From Flavobacteriia bacterium (GTDB taxonomy: Bacteria; Bacteroidota; Bacteroidia; Flavobacteriales_D; Crocinitomicaceae), in NCBI GenBank assembly GCA_016178305.1, contig JACOTM010000117.1:1-49812 (forward strand): 49,812 nucleotides of DNA, written 5' to 3'. This document shows, in pieces, positions 6,995-16,329 of this stretch (within the stretch, counting starts at the first letter, position 1; each line of letters begins with the position of its first letter). Both the position numbers and the translations under genes were made by a program. The notes under the pieces were generated by a model. The model saw only the letters and a program-made list of their open reading frames with translations. It did no database searches and was not told where the DNA came from.

Positions 6995-9115
6995 ATGAAA
7001 AAAAAATATTGTATAATCGTGCTTTTTGGATTAATCAATTTTTCAATAGCACAAGATTTATTTCCTAAATTAACTTTAAAATTAAATAATATCAATTTAG
7101 AAAACGGGTTTAATCAAATTGACGAAATGGTAGTTAATGCGATTGAATTGCACCCGAAAGATGCCTTGAAATATAAGTTATGGCAAGTGAAAATATTAGA
7201 TTCACTAGGTTTTACTAATGAATCTATACATGTTTCAAAAGAATTGATTTCTCAAAAAAATAAGTTTACAATTAAAGAATTTTCCTTTGTTTTTAAACAA
7301 TTGGGAACTGTTCAAATGGATTCAAATTTATTCGAAAAAGCGATAGAAATTTTTCATAATGGAATTGATTTTTCTTTGAAATATAATGATTTAAAATCAG
7401 TTACAAGTTTTCAAAAATCAATTGGAATTTGTTATTTGAAGCTAGAAGATAATGTAACTGCTGAAAATTTTTTAAGACAATCTTTACGAAATGCTAAATT
7501 GATAAAAGATGATTTGGCAATTGCAAATGCGTGCATTAGTCTAGGTAATTCGTTAAAAGATCAAGGAAAAATAGATGAGTCAATTATTTATTATCAAAAG
7601 AGTTTATCGATAGCTATCAATTTGAATAATTTGAAATTAATTGCAGGAAATTACAATAATTTAGGGAATGTAATGCGTCACCGAAAAAAATTAATTGAAG
7701 CCTTACAATATTTTCAAAAAGCACTAAAAATTAATCAAAAATCAAAAAATAAATTATGGGAGTCTTATAACTTCAATAATATAGGTAATACCTATAGCGA
7801 TTTAAAACAATATCAAAAATCCATCATTTTTTATCAAAAATCAAATAAACTAAAATTAGAATTAGGTGATTCTCTTTCAATGTCTAGTGGTTATTTTGGG
7901 ATGAGTGAAGCATACTCTTTTTTAGGAGATTATAAAAATGCATATTTATCATTTGCCAAGTTTTATAAATTAAATACGGCATTAAATATTGAAGAGCAAT
8001 CTAAAAAATTAAAAGAATTAGAAGCGAAATACGAGTCGTCTAAAAAGCAAGCTGAGATAGATTTTTTAACGAAAGACAAGGAATTAGCTAATTCAAAGAA
8101 TGAAAATTTAAAAATAAATATTCAAAAGAATATTAAAATTACTATATTATCAATCATTTCAGCATTGTTTTTATTCGTTGTCGTCATTGTATTATTTCGT
8201 TTAAATATCAGTAAAAAAGAATTGAATAGTGTTTTATCTGAAAAAAATAATGAAATTGAAAACTCAAATGAAGCCCTTCAAAAAGCTTTAAATGAACTAT
8301 CTATAAAAAACAAGGAAGTGATTGATAGTATAAATTATGCGACTTACATTCAGCAAGCTAGTTTGCCTAATATTTCACAACAATCATCTGATAAACTTCG
8401 GTTTGAATTGTTTTTTGCTCCAAAGGACATTGTAAGTGGGGATTTTTATTTTTCGTATCATCAATATCAAAAATCTATTTTTGGAGTTGCAGATTGTACA
8501 GGACATGGTGTTCCTGGTGCGATGGTTTCATTGATTGGAATGAATTCGATTGATAAGGTAGTGAGGGAAGAAAAACATCAATCAACTGCTACCATGGTTG
8601 AATCTTTAAATATGCATGTTTTAGATAGTTTGCATCGGGGAGAAGCAACAATTCACGATGGAATGGATATTAGTTTTTGTGTGATTGATCATCTTACGAA
8701 TCAATTAAGTTTCACTGGAGCAAACCACAATGCATATATATTAAGATCGAAAGAAAATATTTTAAATGTGGAAGAAAATCAAATAAAAATGTTTTTTGAA
8801 AATTTTGTACTTATTGAATTAATTGGATCAAGAAGACCTATTGGGAAAACGGAAGTAAAAGCACCATTTAAAGAAATTCAATTTCAACTAATTAAAACTG
8901 ATCGAATTATTTTGTTTACGGATGGCTACGCAGATCAAATTGGGGGAGAAGGAAATAAAAAATTAAAAAAAGCGAATTTATTAAAATTACTTCTTGAAAC
9001 TTCGGAATTATCAATTCAGGAGCAAATAGCAAATGCTAAATTAAATTTTATAAATTGGAAAAACAACGAAGATCAAATAGATGATGTCTGTTTGTTAGGA
9101 ATTGAAATAATATAA
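6995..9115 (+). CDS. TPR sensor protein with SpoIIE-type (PP2C-like) serine phosphatase domain
   Basis: 706 residues. It has an N-terminal signal peptide (KKKYCIIVLFGLINFSIAQ), then tetratricopeptide repeats over residues about 40-340. A single transmembrane helix follows near 378-402, then a coiled coil, then a C-terminal PPM/SpoIIE phosphatase domain from about 460. Phosphatase motifs with metal-binding aspartates are DIVSGDFYF, VADCTGHGVPGAM, DGMDISFCV, LFTDGYADQIGG and EDQIDDVCLLG. The topology puts the TPRs in the periplasm and the phosphatase in the cytoplasm, so it probably transmits an envelope signal by dephosphorylating a Ser/Thr target such as an anti-sigma-antagonist-like protein. 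No partner is adjacent. It is monocistronic and ends at a strong terminator. Confidence 0.88.
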   Translation: MKKKYCIIVLFGLINFSIAQDLFPKLTLKLNNINLENGFNQIDEMVVNAIELHPKDALKYKLWQVKILDSLGFTNESIHVSKELISQKNKFTIKEFSFVFKQLGTVQMDSNLFEKAIEIFHNGIDFSLKYNDLKSVTSFQKSIGICYLKLEDNVTAENFLRQSLRNAKLIKDDLAIANACISLGNSLKDQGKIDESIIYYQKSLSIAINLNNLKLIAGNYNNLGNVMRHRKKLIEALQYFQKALKINQKSKNKLWESYNFNNIGNTYSDLKQYQKSIIFYQKSNKLKLELGDSLSMSSGYFGMSEAYSFLGDYKNAYLSFAKFYKLNTALNIEEQSKKLKELEAKYESSKKQAEIDFLTKDKELANSKNENLKINIQKNIKITILSIISALFLFVVVIVLFRLNISKKELNSVLSEKNNEIENSNEALQKALNELSIKNKEVIDSINYATYIQQASLPNISQQSSDKLRFELFFAPKDIVSGDFYFSYHQYQKSIFGVADCTGHGVPGAMVSLIGMNSIDKVVREEKHQSTATMVESLNMHVLDSLHRGEATIHDGMDISFCVIDHLTNQLSFTGANHNAYILRSKENILNVEENQIKMFFENFVLIELIGSRRPIGKTEVKAPFKEIQFQLIKTDRIILFTDGYADQIGGEGNKKLKKANLLKLLLETSELSIQEQIANAKLNFINWKNNEDQIDDVCLLGIEII

Positions 9116-9117
9116 AA

Positions 9118-9158
9118 AACTCTTATGTTTGTTTTGTCTTTGACAAACATAAGAGTTT
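9118..9158. terminator. Rho-independent terminator, bidirectional
   Basis: A perfect 16-bp inverted repeat (AAACTCTTATGTTTGT ... ACAAACATAAGAGTTT) with a 9-base loop starts right after the phosphatase stop codon. It has A-runs on one side and T-rich sequence on the other, and could also stop antisense reading. The transaldolase gene converges on it at 9224. Confidence 0.85.
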
Positions 9159-9223
9159 CTAAAACCATATTCTGATTATAAATGATGTTGGCTCCGAATA
9201 ATTCTAAACCAATGTCATTTTTA

Positions 9224-9886
9224 TTATTTTACAGTATTACCTTTCGCATAATCAGCTAAAAATTGCTGTAATCCTAAATCTGTAAGTGGATGTTTCGCTA
9301 ATGCTTTAATTGCGCTTAACGGCCCTGTCATAATATCTGCGCCAATTTCAGCACAATTAATTATATGCATAGGATGTCTTACTGATGCAGCAAGTATTTC
9401 GGTGTCGAATGCATAGTTGTCATAGATTTGTTTGATTTGTGCTATTAAATCAAGTCCATTTGTTGAAACATCATCTAATCGGCCAATAAAAGGAGAAATA
9501 TATGTTGCACCCGCTTTTGCAGCTAATAAAGCTTGCCCCGCTGAAAATATTAAGGTACAGTTTGTTCTGATTTTTTTAGTCGAAAAATATTTAACAGCTT
9601 TAATACCTTCAATTGTCATAGGAATTTTGACAACAATATTTTTATGTAAAGCCGCTAATGCTTCTCCTTCACGAATCATTCCATCAAGATCTGTTGCAAT
9701 AACTTCAGCACTCACATCCCCATCGACAATATTACAAATATCAATATAATGTTGAAGAATGTTTTGCTCTCCTGTGATACCTTCTTTGGCCATCAATGAT
9801 GGATTTGTAGTTACTCCATCAAGTATTCCCAAAGCATAAGCTTCTTTGATGTCATTTAAATTAGCGGTATCTATAAAAAATTTCAT
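9224..9886 (-). CDS. fsa: Transaldolase / fructose-6-phosphate aldolase-like protein
   Basis: 220 residues, the size of the small TalC/FSA class rather than the about 320-residue TalB class. Motifs are [13 protein letters not shown] at the N-terminus, [20 protein letters not shown] with the Schiff-base lysine (Lys87), [19 protein letters not shown], and a TIM-barrel end '[13 protein letters not shown]'. In the pathway it moves a dihydroxyacetone unit between sugar phosphates (sedoheptulose-7-P + glyceraldehyde-3-P to erythrose-4-P + fructose-6-P), or cleaves fructose-6-P. Which of the two cannot be read from motifs. It belongs functionally with rpe at 17945, although the two are not adjacent. 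Confidence 0.9.
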   Translation of the reverse strand: MKFFIDTANLNDIKEAYALGILDGVTTNPSLMAKEGITGEQNILQHYIDICNIVDGDVSAEVIATDLDGMIREGEALAALHKNIVVKIPMTIEGIKAVKYFSTKKIRTNCTLIFSAGQALLAAKAGATYISPFIGRLDDVSTNGLDLIAQIKQIYDNYAFDTEILAASVRHPMHIINCAEIGADIMTGPLSAIKALAKHPLTDLGLQQFLADYAKGNTVK

Positions 9887-10127
9887 ATATAAATAATTTG
9901 TTTTTTTAATAATAATATGGAATATGTCCTGCTTTTTTCAGATGTGCTTGCGCGAAAATATTTGCATCGCTATTTCATATAATGTTTTTTTTTGGTAAAA
10001 ATACATTTAAAGCAATCGAATTACCAAACAATAAAAAATGACTTTATTAAGATTTAGAAAGAGTTATTAACATATTGTTCAGACTATATTTATTTTACAG
10101 GAATAAATTCACGTTAATTTCTAGCGT

Positions 10128-12545
10128 CTATTTCCCCATTTTTAAATATTTTTCAAACCATTGGTCTTGCTCCCATAATAAATGTAAAATATTTTCTTTA
10201 GCAACATACCCATGACTTTCTTTTGGTAAAATGACCAATCTAGCTGGTGCTCCAAATCCTTTCAATGCATTGAAGTAACGTTCGCTTTGCAAGGTAAAAG
10301 TACCAGGATTATTGTCTGCTTCCCCATGAACAAGCAATAGCGGATGTTTCATTTTATCCGCAGAATTAAAAGGAGACATTGTATTATAGATCGTAGGAAT
10401 TTCCCAAAAATTACGCTCTTCATTTTGAAATCCAAAAGGGGTCAAAGTTCTATTGTAGGCACCACTTCTGGCAACACCACAAGCAAATAAGTCTGAATGA
10501 GTCAATAAATTAGCTGTCATAAATGCTCCGTAAGAATGTCCGCCAACAGCAACTTTTGAACGATCGATATAGCCTAAACTATCAACTGCATCAATAGCGG
10601 CTTTTGCGTTATCGACCAATTGTTCTAAGAAAGTGTCATTAGGCTCTTTTTCCCCTTCTCCAATGATAGGAAAAGAAGCATCATCTAATACGACATAACC
10701 TCTAGTAATCCAATAAACAGGAGAACCATAAAACGGAAAGGTAAAAGCATTTGAATTCGAAGTGTTTTGACCGGCACTATTTTTATCTTTAAATTCTGTA
10801 GGATAAGCCCACATAATCATAGGTAGTTTTTCTTTCTTTTTCATGTCGTAACCAACAGGTAAATAGAGCGTTCCAGTTAATTCAACTCCATCTTTCCTTT
10901 TGTATTTGATTACTTCTTTATGAACATTGGCTATACTCGTAAAGGGATTTTTGAAGTTTGTTATTGCTAATGGTTCATTTTTACTGTTTATCTGTCTAAT
11001 ATAATAGTTCGGATAATCTGTTGGGGATTCTAATTTTACCAAAATTTCTCCCTTTTCTTTGTTTAAAATTGTAATTAAATTTTCAAGTTTATTCGTATAT
11101 TTCGATTGATATATTCGAACGGATTTCAAAGTGATTAAATTGTATTTATCAATAAAAGGAAATTGTCCGTTTGCTGTAAATCCCTCTCCTAAAAGAAAAG
11201 CGTCATTTTTTAGAGTTAATGCTAAAACATTCCAGCCAAAAGTGTTTTTTTCCATCTCAAAATTTCCAGGGTTACCGTAAGCATTTTGTTCGTCTCTGTC
11301 GAAAATAATTTGAGGCAACGCGTTTGGATTAGATGGGTTAAATAAATATGTTTTTACATTTCGAGTGTTCCACCAACTATCATAAGCTATTGCAATTTGA
11401 TCATTCCCCCAGGTAATGTCTGAGAACCGTTGAATTGTTTTTAAAATAGAAACTGGTTTGGTATTAAAAGGAGCTTCCCATTGGAAAAGTTCATCTCTAA
11501 ATTCAACTTTTATTTCAGGATTACCTTCGTCTAAAGCCTTAATAAAATAGAGTGTTGCAGGTTTATCTGCTCTCCAATACATATCTCTTTTTCCTGTTCT
11601 TACAGCCATTGTTCCTTTTGGTAAGGATTCAGTTAATGGAACATCATTTACTTCTTGTGTAATCAAACCATTCAAATCAAAAACAATGGATTTAAAAGCA
11701 AAACGATTGTATTGAACGATATACGAAAATGGTTTTTGATATTTACTTGTTAAAATGTATTGTCCATTCGGTGAAGGAGTTAAACTTCCCCACATCCCAG
11801 CATCATTCCATTTGATTGGTTTACCATTAAGGATTACTTTATAAATTTCAGAAGTAATTAATGTTTCAAAATTTTCTTCATCAATTTTGTTTTTTAATAA
11901 ATCCTGAAATGTTCTATTCTGTGCTTTTGAGCCATTGCTAATAGAAACGATAGGACCAGCTGGTTTTTCTTTTGCTGAATTGATTAATGCTTTCATTTCC
12001 GAAGGCATAGCTTTCACTAGTAAAGACTGGCTATCATTTAACCATTTGTAGGGCATTCCTAAATTTGCATTTAATCTACCGTCATAAATTTTCAAGGCTT
12101 GTGCCGTTTTCAAATCAATCATCCATAATTCAACGCTTGTAGTTGTAGTATGTGTAAATGCAAGTTTTGTGTCGTCTGGAGACCATGATATATAAGTAAT
12201 TTTTGGATTTTGAGGCAGACCAATAACTTGAATTAATTCTTTCGATCCAAATTTTTGAATTTTTAAATTGTTTAAATAAGTGATTGTACTTGATATATTC
12301 GTTATTGGATTAATTCTAAGTCCTGCTAATTTCATTTCATCTTGAGATAAATCTTCTAAAGTTTTATAATTATCTCGGTAGGTATATAACATATAATCGT
12401 GCTTCCCATTGATTAATATAGATGGTGGTCGCTCATAATCCACTAAATCTAAAATAGATTGTGGTGGTTTTTGATAAGTTACATTTTCTTGAGCTAGAAC
12501 AACGAATTGAATTAAAACAGATAGTCCGAATATTATTTTTTTCAT
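10128..12545 (-). CDS. Secreted S9-family prolyl oligopeptidase-like serine peptidase
   Basis: 805 residues from the ATG at 12545, which directly precedes a clean signal peptide (KKIIFGLSVLIQFVVLAQ). A start 7 codons upstream is possible but adds MMFNTTF before the basic N-region. The middle is a beta-propeller-like region with WD40-like blocks ('ISWSPDDTKLAFTH', 'SPNGQYILTS'). The C-terminal alpha/beta hydrolase has Ser about 671 in GGHSYGAFM, Asp about 744 in HGEADNN and His about 778 in ESHGY, so the triad is complete. The family releases dipeptides or cleaves oligopeptides, here probably in the periplasm for peptide nutrition. No regulator is adjacent on the same strand. Confidence 0.9.
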   Translation of the reverse strand: MKKIIFGLSVLIQFVVLAQENVTYQKPPQSILDLVDYERPPSILINGKHDYMLYTYRDNYKTLEDLSQDEMKLAGLRINPITNISSTITYLNNLKIQKFGSKELIQVIGLPQNPKITYISWSPDDTKLAFTHTTTTSVELWMIDLKTAQALKIYDGRLNANLGMPYKWLNDSQSLLVKAMPSEMKALINSAKEKPAGPIVSISNGSKAQNRTFQDLLKNKIDEENFETLITSEIYKVILNGKPIKWNDAGMWGSLTPSPNGQYILTSKYQKPFSYIVQYNRFAFKSIVFDLNGLITQEVNDVPLTESLPKGTMAVRTGKRDMYWRADKPATLYFIKALDEGNPEIKVEFRDELFQWEAPFNTKPVSILKTIQRFSDITWGNDQIAIAYDSWWNTRNVKTYLFNPSNPNALPQIIFDRDEQNAYGNPGNFEMEKNTFGWNVLALTLKNDAFLLGEGFTANGQFPFIDKYNLITLKSVRIYQSKYTNKLENLITILNKEKGEILVKLESPTDYPNYYIRQINSKNEPLAITNFKNPFTSIANVHKEVIKYKRKDGVELTGTLYLPVGYDMKKKEKLPMIMWAYPTEFKDKNSAGQNTSNSNAFTFPFYGSPVYWITRGYVVLDDASFPIIGEGEKEPNDTFLEQLVDNAKAAIDAVDSLGYIDRSKVAVGGHSYGAFMTANLLTHSDLFACGVARSGAYNRTLTPFGFQNEERNFWEIPTIYNTMSPFNSADKMKHPLLLVHGEADNNPGTFTLQSERYFNALKGFGAPARLVILPKESHGYVAKENILHLLWEQDQWFEKYLKMGK

Positions 12546-12697
12546 AAATGTAGTATTGAACATCAAATTTAATAGAATTAATTAAATTAGAAAGTTAAGA
12601 ATGGAGTTTATCCTTGTAATTTAGACTTTAAACATTTTTATATACCAATTATCCATTTTTATTCTATTTACGAAAAGAATCCTATATTTTTGTTAAT

Positions 12698-13732
12698 ATG
12701 GAAACAAAGAGATTATTGTATTGGAGTGCGCAATTAATTGGCTGGACTATTTATTCAGCTTTATTAATTTTAGCTACTTATGCTCAAAATCCAGATGAAT
12801 TAAAAATATCACTTTATTTAAAAATAATTATTCTAGACGCACTGGCTATTTTTTTAACGAATTTGATGCGTAAAACTTATATTCGTTTGAATTGGCTTGA
12901 TTTGAAATTGCCTCCACTTTTACCAAGAGTAATAATTTCAACGTTAACAGTTTCAGTATTTTTCACGCTTATATATGAAGGAATATGTTATTTAATTGAT
13001 ATTAATAATGGTGAATATAAAGAAACGTCATTTCTTAATTTTTATTTAGAGATATTTTCAATAATGGTTTTGGTTTTATTTTGGAACGCACTTTATTTTA
13101 CGTATCATTTTTTTATGAAATCTAGAAAGCAAGAATTGAACAATATTATTTTAGAAGCAAATCGAAATGAAATTGAATTAAAAAATTTACGATCACAATT
13201 AAATCCTCATTTTTTATTTAATTCGCTAAATAGTATTCGTGCATTAATCGAAATAGAACCAAATGAAGCTAAAAAATCCATCACTTCGCTATCTAATTTA
13301 TTACGAAAATCACTAATGTATGGCAAGCAAAATTTAATTTCTTTAGAGAATGAAATTGAAATGGTCAATAATTATTTAGAATTAGAAAAAATTCGATTTG
13401 AAGAAAGATTAAAAGTTATTTGGTTAGTCGATGAATCTTTATATGAGTTTATGATACCTCCTTTTTGTATTCAGATGTTAGTTGAAAACGCTATTAAACA
13501 TGGAATCAGTGAATTGATAAATGGAGGTGAAATACAAATTAAAATTGGACAAACCGAAAATGACATTTATATGATTATCGAAAATACGGGTTTGTTAAAA
13601 AAATCGAAAGATATTGGTATAGGTATTGAAAACACAAAACGACGATTAGATTTACAGTTTAAAGGAAAAGCTCAATTTAACATTTACCAGGAAGAAAATA
13701 AAGTTGTTTCATCTATAAATTTCAAAAAATGA
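12698..13732 (+). CDS. LytS/YpdA-type sensor histidine kinase
   Basis: 344 residues. Four predicted transmembrane helices lie in the first 140, then a short coiled linker and the HisKA_7TM-independent 'His_kinase' module. The phospho-accepting histidine is His171 in QLNPHFLFNSLNSI. The downstream block carries LENEIEMVNNYLELEKIRF, and the ATPase N-box is in MLVENAIKHGI. G-box features follow ('GIGIENTKRRL'). No periplasmic sensor domain is visible, so the signal is probably sensed in the membrane. It overlaps the LytTR regulator by 4 bp (ATGA). A TATTTTTG -7-like element lies only about 5 bp before the ATG. Confidence 0.92.
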   Translation: METKRLLYWSAQLIGWTIYSALLILATYAQNPDELKISLYLKIIILDALAIFLTNLMRKTYIRLNWLDLKLPPLLPRVIISTLTVSVFFTLIYEGICYLIDINNGEYKETSFLNFYLEIFSIMVLVLFWNALYFTYHFFMKSRKQELNNIILEANRNEIELKNLRSQLNPHFLFNSLNSIRALIEIEPNEAKKSITSLSNLLRKSLMYGKQNLISLENEIEMVNNYLELEKIRFEERLKVIWLVDESLYEFMIPPFCIQMLVENAIKHGISELINGGEIQIKIGQTENDIYMIIENTGLLKKSKDIGIGIENTKRRLDLQFKGKAQFNIYQEENKVVSSINFKK

Positions 13733-14472
13733 AAACATTAAAAACAATTATTATTGATGATGAGCGATTGGCTCGAGAAGAATTAAAATTGTTACTGAAA
13801 GATTATCACGAAATCGAAATCATTGATGAAGCGAAAAATGGGGCAGAGGGCATTCAAAAAATAAAAGCTTTGAAACCTGATTTGGTTTTTTTAGATATTT
13901 CAATGCCTGAGATGAATGGTTTTGAAATGTTGAAACAATTGGATGAAATTCCCAAAGTTATTTTCGTTACTGCATTTGATGAGTTTGCAATTAAAGCATT
14001 TGAAGTGAATGCTTTAGATTATGTCATGAAGCCTGTCGATCCAACTAGATTAGATGAGTCTATTCAAAAATTAAATAACAAAGAAGAAGAATTTTCGTCT
14101 AGTTATGAAGGGGCAATTTCAAGAAAAGATAGAGCTTTAACTTTAAATGACAGTGTTTTTATTAAAGATGGTGAAAAATGTTGGTTTATAGAGCTGCATA
14201 AAATTAGAATGTTTGAATCAGACGGGAATTATGTAAAAGTATATTTTGACAATTTCAGACCTCTTGTTTTACGATCATTGAATAGCTTTGAAGAACGTTT
14301 AGATCCTGAATATTTTTTTAGAGCGAATCGTAAATTCATTATCAATTTAAAATGGATTTCTTCAATTGAAAATTGGTTTAACGGCGGATTACAAGTAGAA
14401 TTAAGAGAAGGTGAAAAAGTTGAAATTTCTCGAAGGCAAGCAATTCGCTTTAAAGAAATAATGAGTTTATAA
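13729..14472 (+). CDS. LytTR-family response regulator
   Basis: 247 residues. The N-terminal receiver domain has the acidic pair IIDDERL, phospho-acceptor Asp56 in LVFLDISMPEMNG, a threonine/serine-type TAFDE strand and Lys in YVMKPVDP. The C-terminal LytTR DNA-binding domain has 'FESDGNYVKVYF' and 'FFRANRKFIINLKWI'. It is translationally coupled to the kinase, so the two form one two-component system. LytTR regulators typically control envelope or secreted functions. No target can be named from the neighbourhood, since flanking genes are transcribed away from or towards it. Confidence 0.93.
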   Translation: MKTLKTIIIDDERLAREELKLLLKDYHEIEIIDEAKNGAEGIQKIKALKPDLVFLDISMPEMNGFEMLKQLDEIPKVIFVTAFDEFAIKAFEVNALDYVMKPVDPTRLDESIQKLNNKEEEFSSSYEGAISRKDRALTLNDSVFIKDGEKCWFIELHKIRMFESDGNYVKVYFDNFRPLVLRSLNSFEERLDPEYFFRANRKFIINLKWISSIENWFNGGLQVELREGEKVEISRRQAIRFKEIMSL

Positions 14473-14476
14473 AAAA

Positions 14477-14515
14477 ATGGTGGCTAAACATAGTTAAAAC
14501 CACCATCATTTTCTT
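14477..14515. terminator. Rho-independent terminator
   Basis: The stem ATGGTGG ... CCACCAT, followed by a T-rich run, lies 5 bp after the LytTR stop and just beyond the stop of the converging gene at 14518. It can serve both strands. Confidence 0.75.
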
Positions 14516-14517
14516 TT

Positions 14518-15345
14518 TTATAGCACTGATATAGAATCTTCATTGATTTGAATTAGTCTATTTTTATATAGATTTCCTATGGCTTGTTTAAATGTTTTTT
14601 TACTCATTCCAACTTGATGGCGAATTTCGTCTGGATGACTTTTATCTGTCAAATATAAAGTCCCTTTTTTAGATTTTATTATTTCTAATAATTGCTGTGA
14701 AAGTGGTTCAACTTTCTCATAACCAGACTTTTCAAGTCTGACATCTAATTTTCCATCCTCTCGAATGTTATAAATGAATCCTTTTGTGTAATCACCTCTT
14801 CGCAGATTTCGATTGACATCGTTATGATAGATAATTCCTAGGAATTTGTCATTCACAACAACTTTGACACCTAAATCAAAGGATTCACAAATCAATAAAT
14901 CAACTTCATCGTTGACATTTAATTCGCTTGTATCGGTTGAATAACATTTTTTATCTTTTGTTGTTGCAACTAAACGATCGGTTGAAGTATCCAATTTCAT
15001 ATAAACCAGATAATATTTGTCTTCTTCTAAACGGTTGGTTTGCTCTCTGAAAGGAATTAACAAATCTTTTTCCAATCCCCAATCTACAAAAGCGCCATAA
15101 GCAGTTACTTCTTTTACTTTTAAATAGGCAAAAGAATTTAAATGGATATAGGGTTTTTGCGTTGTAGCAACAATTCTATCTTCTGAATCTTTGTACAAAA
15201 AAACACTAATTTCATTTCCAATTTCCATTTCATCAGTCAAATACTTATTAGGTAACAAAACATCATTATCGTTTTCATCACCTAAATATGCGCCAACAGA
15301 CGTAAATCGTAATATTGTTAACACATTGTATTCACCTAATTTCAT
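14518..15345 (-). CDS. S1-type RNA-binding protein, CvfB/YitL family
   Basis: 275 residues, usual CvfB length. Repeated OB-fold (S1-like) modules can be seen: 'VGAYLGDENDNDVLLPNKYL', 'AYGAFVDWGLEKDLLIPF' and 'LGVKVVVNDKFLGIIYHND'. A C-terminal winged helix begins near 'LYLTDKSHPDEIRHQVGMSKKTFK'. CvfB was first described as a virulence-regulator and RNA-binding protein in Staphylococcus; its role in Bacteroidota is not known to me. It lies 12 bp downstream of the universal stress protein gene on the same strand, so the two are probably co-transcribed. Confidence 0.85.
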   Translation of the reverse strand: MKLGEYNVLTILRFTSVGAYLGDENDNDVLLPNKYLTDEMEIGNEISVFLYKDSEDRIVATTQKPYIHLNSFAYLKVKEVTAYGAFVDWGLEKDLLIPFREQTNRLEEDKYYLVYMKLDTSTDRLVATTKDKKCYSTDTSELNVNDEVDLLICESFDLGVKVVVNDKFLGIIYHNDVNRNLRRGDYTKGFIYNIREDGKLDVRLEKSGYEKVEPLSQQLLEIIKSKKGTLYLTDKSHPDEIRHQVGMSKKTFKQAIGNLYKNRLIQINEDSISVL

Positions 15346-15356
15346 TGATTATTTTT

Positions 15357-16163
15357 TTAAAAGTAAGAAACAGAAGCTGCTTTTGAATTGATAATCATAC
15401 AAGGAATATTTACTTCATTGGTAATTAATGTTTGAGCAAACATTTCAAATTGAGGGAGTAAACTTACTGTATGATAAGCTATTGCAATCATGTCTATATT
15501 GTTTTCATTACAATAATTTGTGATTTTTTTATGATATGCGCCGTTTGAATCTAATTTAACAATTTCACACTTAATATCCCGTTCTTCATATTTGTTTTTA
15601 ACGATATGAATTCGATTTTTCATTTGATTTTCGCGCATGGTATCACCTTGTTTTTCATACGCAATACAAACTTTTGCATTGTACATTTTAGCAACATCAC
15701 CAGCACTGTTTACAATTTGTAAACTTTCTTTGTTTAAATCAATAGGTACTAATATTTGTTTCAATTCTTTAGGAACTGTATTTTCTTGTAATACAATAAA
15801 TGGAATATCTGAACTTGTAATAACTTTCATCGCATGACTTCCAAATATTTTCTGGAAACCTTTCATTCCATGAGTTCCCATGATTACCAATTGAGATTTT
15901 TCTTCCGTAATCACTTTACCGATATCATCAAAAATTTTACCAACTCTAATTAACGGAGTGATTTCAATATTCGAAGTTTTATCTGCGGCCGCAATAATTT
16001 GGTTTAATTTTGCTTCAGCATTTTTAATATCAGCCTTAGAAGGAATCAAATGGAGAATTCTGATTTCAGTATTTACATGGCTACTTAGGTATATAGCGTA
16101 TTTTAATGCGGCATCACCAACAGGAGTAAAATCATGTAATACAACGTAGACGTTTTTATTCAT
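15357..16163 (-). CDS. Tandem-domain universal stress protein
   Basis: 268 residues forming two UspA folds. The first starts VYVVLHDFTPVGDAALKYA and ends with the nucleotide-loop motif 'VIMGTHGMKGFQKIFGSHAMKVI'. The second starts 'QILVPIDLNKESLQIVNSA' and has 'IDMIAIAYHTV' in place of the G-2x-G-9x-G(S/T) loop, so only the N-terminal half is likely to bind ATP. This asymmetry is common in tandem Usp proteins of Bacteroidota. The role is inferred as stress survival. A TATATTTG -7-like box lies about 17 bp upstream. Confidence 0.88.
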   Translation of the reverse strand: MNKNVYVVLHDFTPVGDAALKYAIYLSSHVNTEIRILHLIPSKADIKNAEAKLNQIIAAADKTSNIEITPLIRVGKIFDDIGKVITEEKSQLVIMGTHGMKGFQKIFGSHAMKVITSSDIPFIVLQENTVPKELKQILVPIDLNKESLQIVNSAGDVAKMYNAKVCIAYEKQGDTMRENQMKNRIHIVKNKYEERDIKCEIVKLDSNGAYHKKITNYCNENNIDMIAIAYHTVSLLPQFEMFAQTLITNEVNIPCMIINSKAASVSYF

Positions 16164-16179
16164 TTAGCTTGTTTTTTTT

Positions 16180-16187
16180 CAAATATA
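16180..16187 (-). promoter_or_regulatory. Possible -7 promoter element of usp-cvfB
   Basis: TATATTTG on the minus strand is an exact match to the Bacteroidota -7 consensus TAnnTTTG, 16 bp before the usp start codon. A -33 TTG is not obvious. Confidence 0.4.
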
Positions 16188-16329
16188 CGCATTTTGTCTA
16201 TTTGATTTTTTTTGTTTTTTGAACAAACAGATCTTTATAAATATGATTTTAACATAAAAGGTAGTAAGAAGAAGGGTTAAAGATGTCTATAATTAATTAA
16301 ATTTCGAATAAAACGAATGATATTAAATT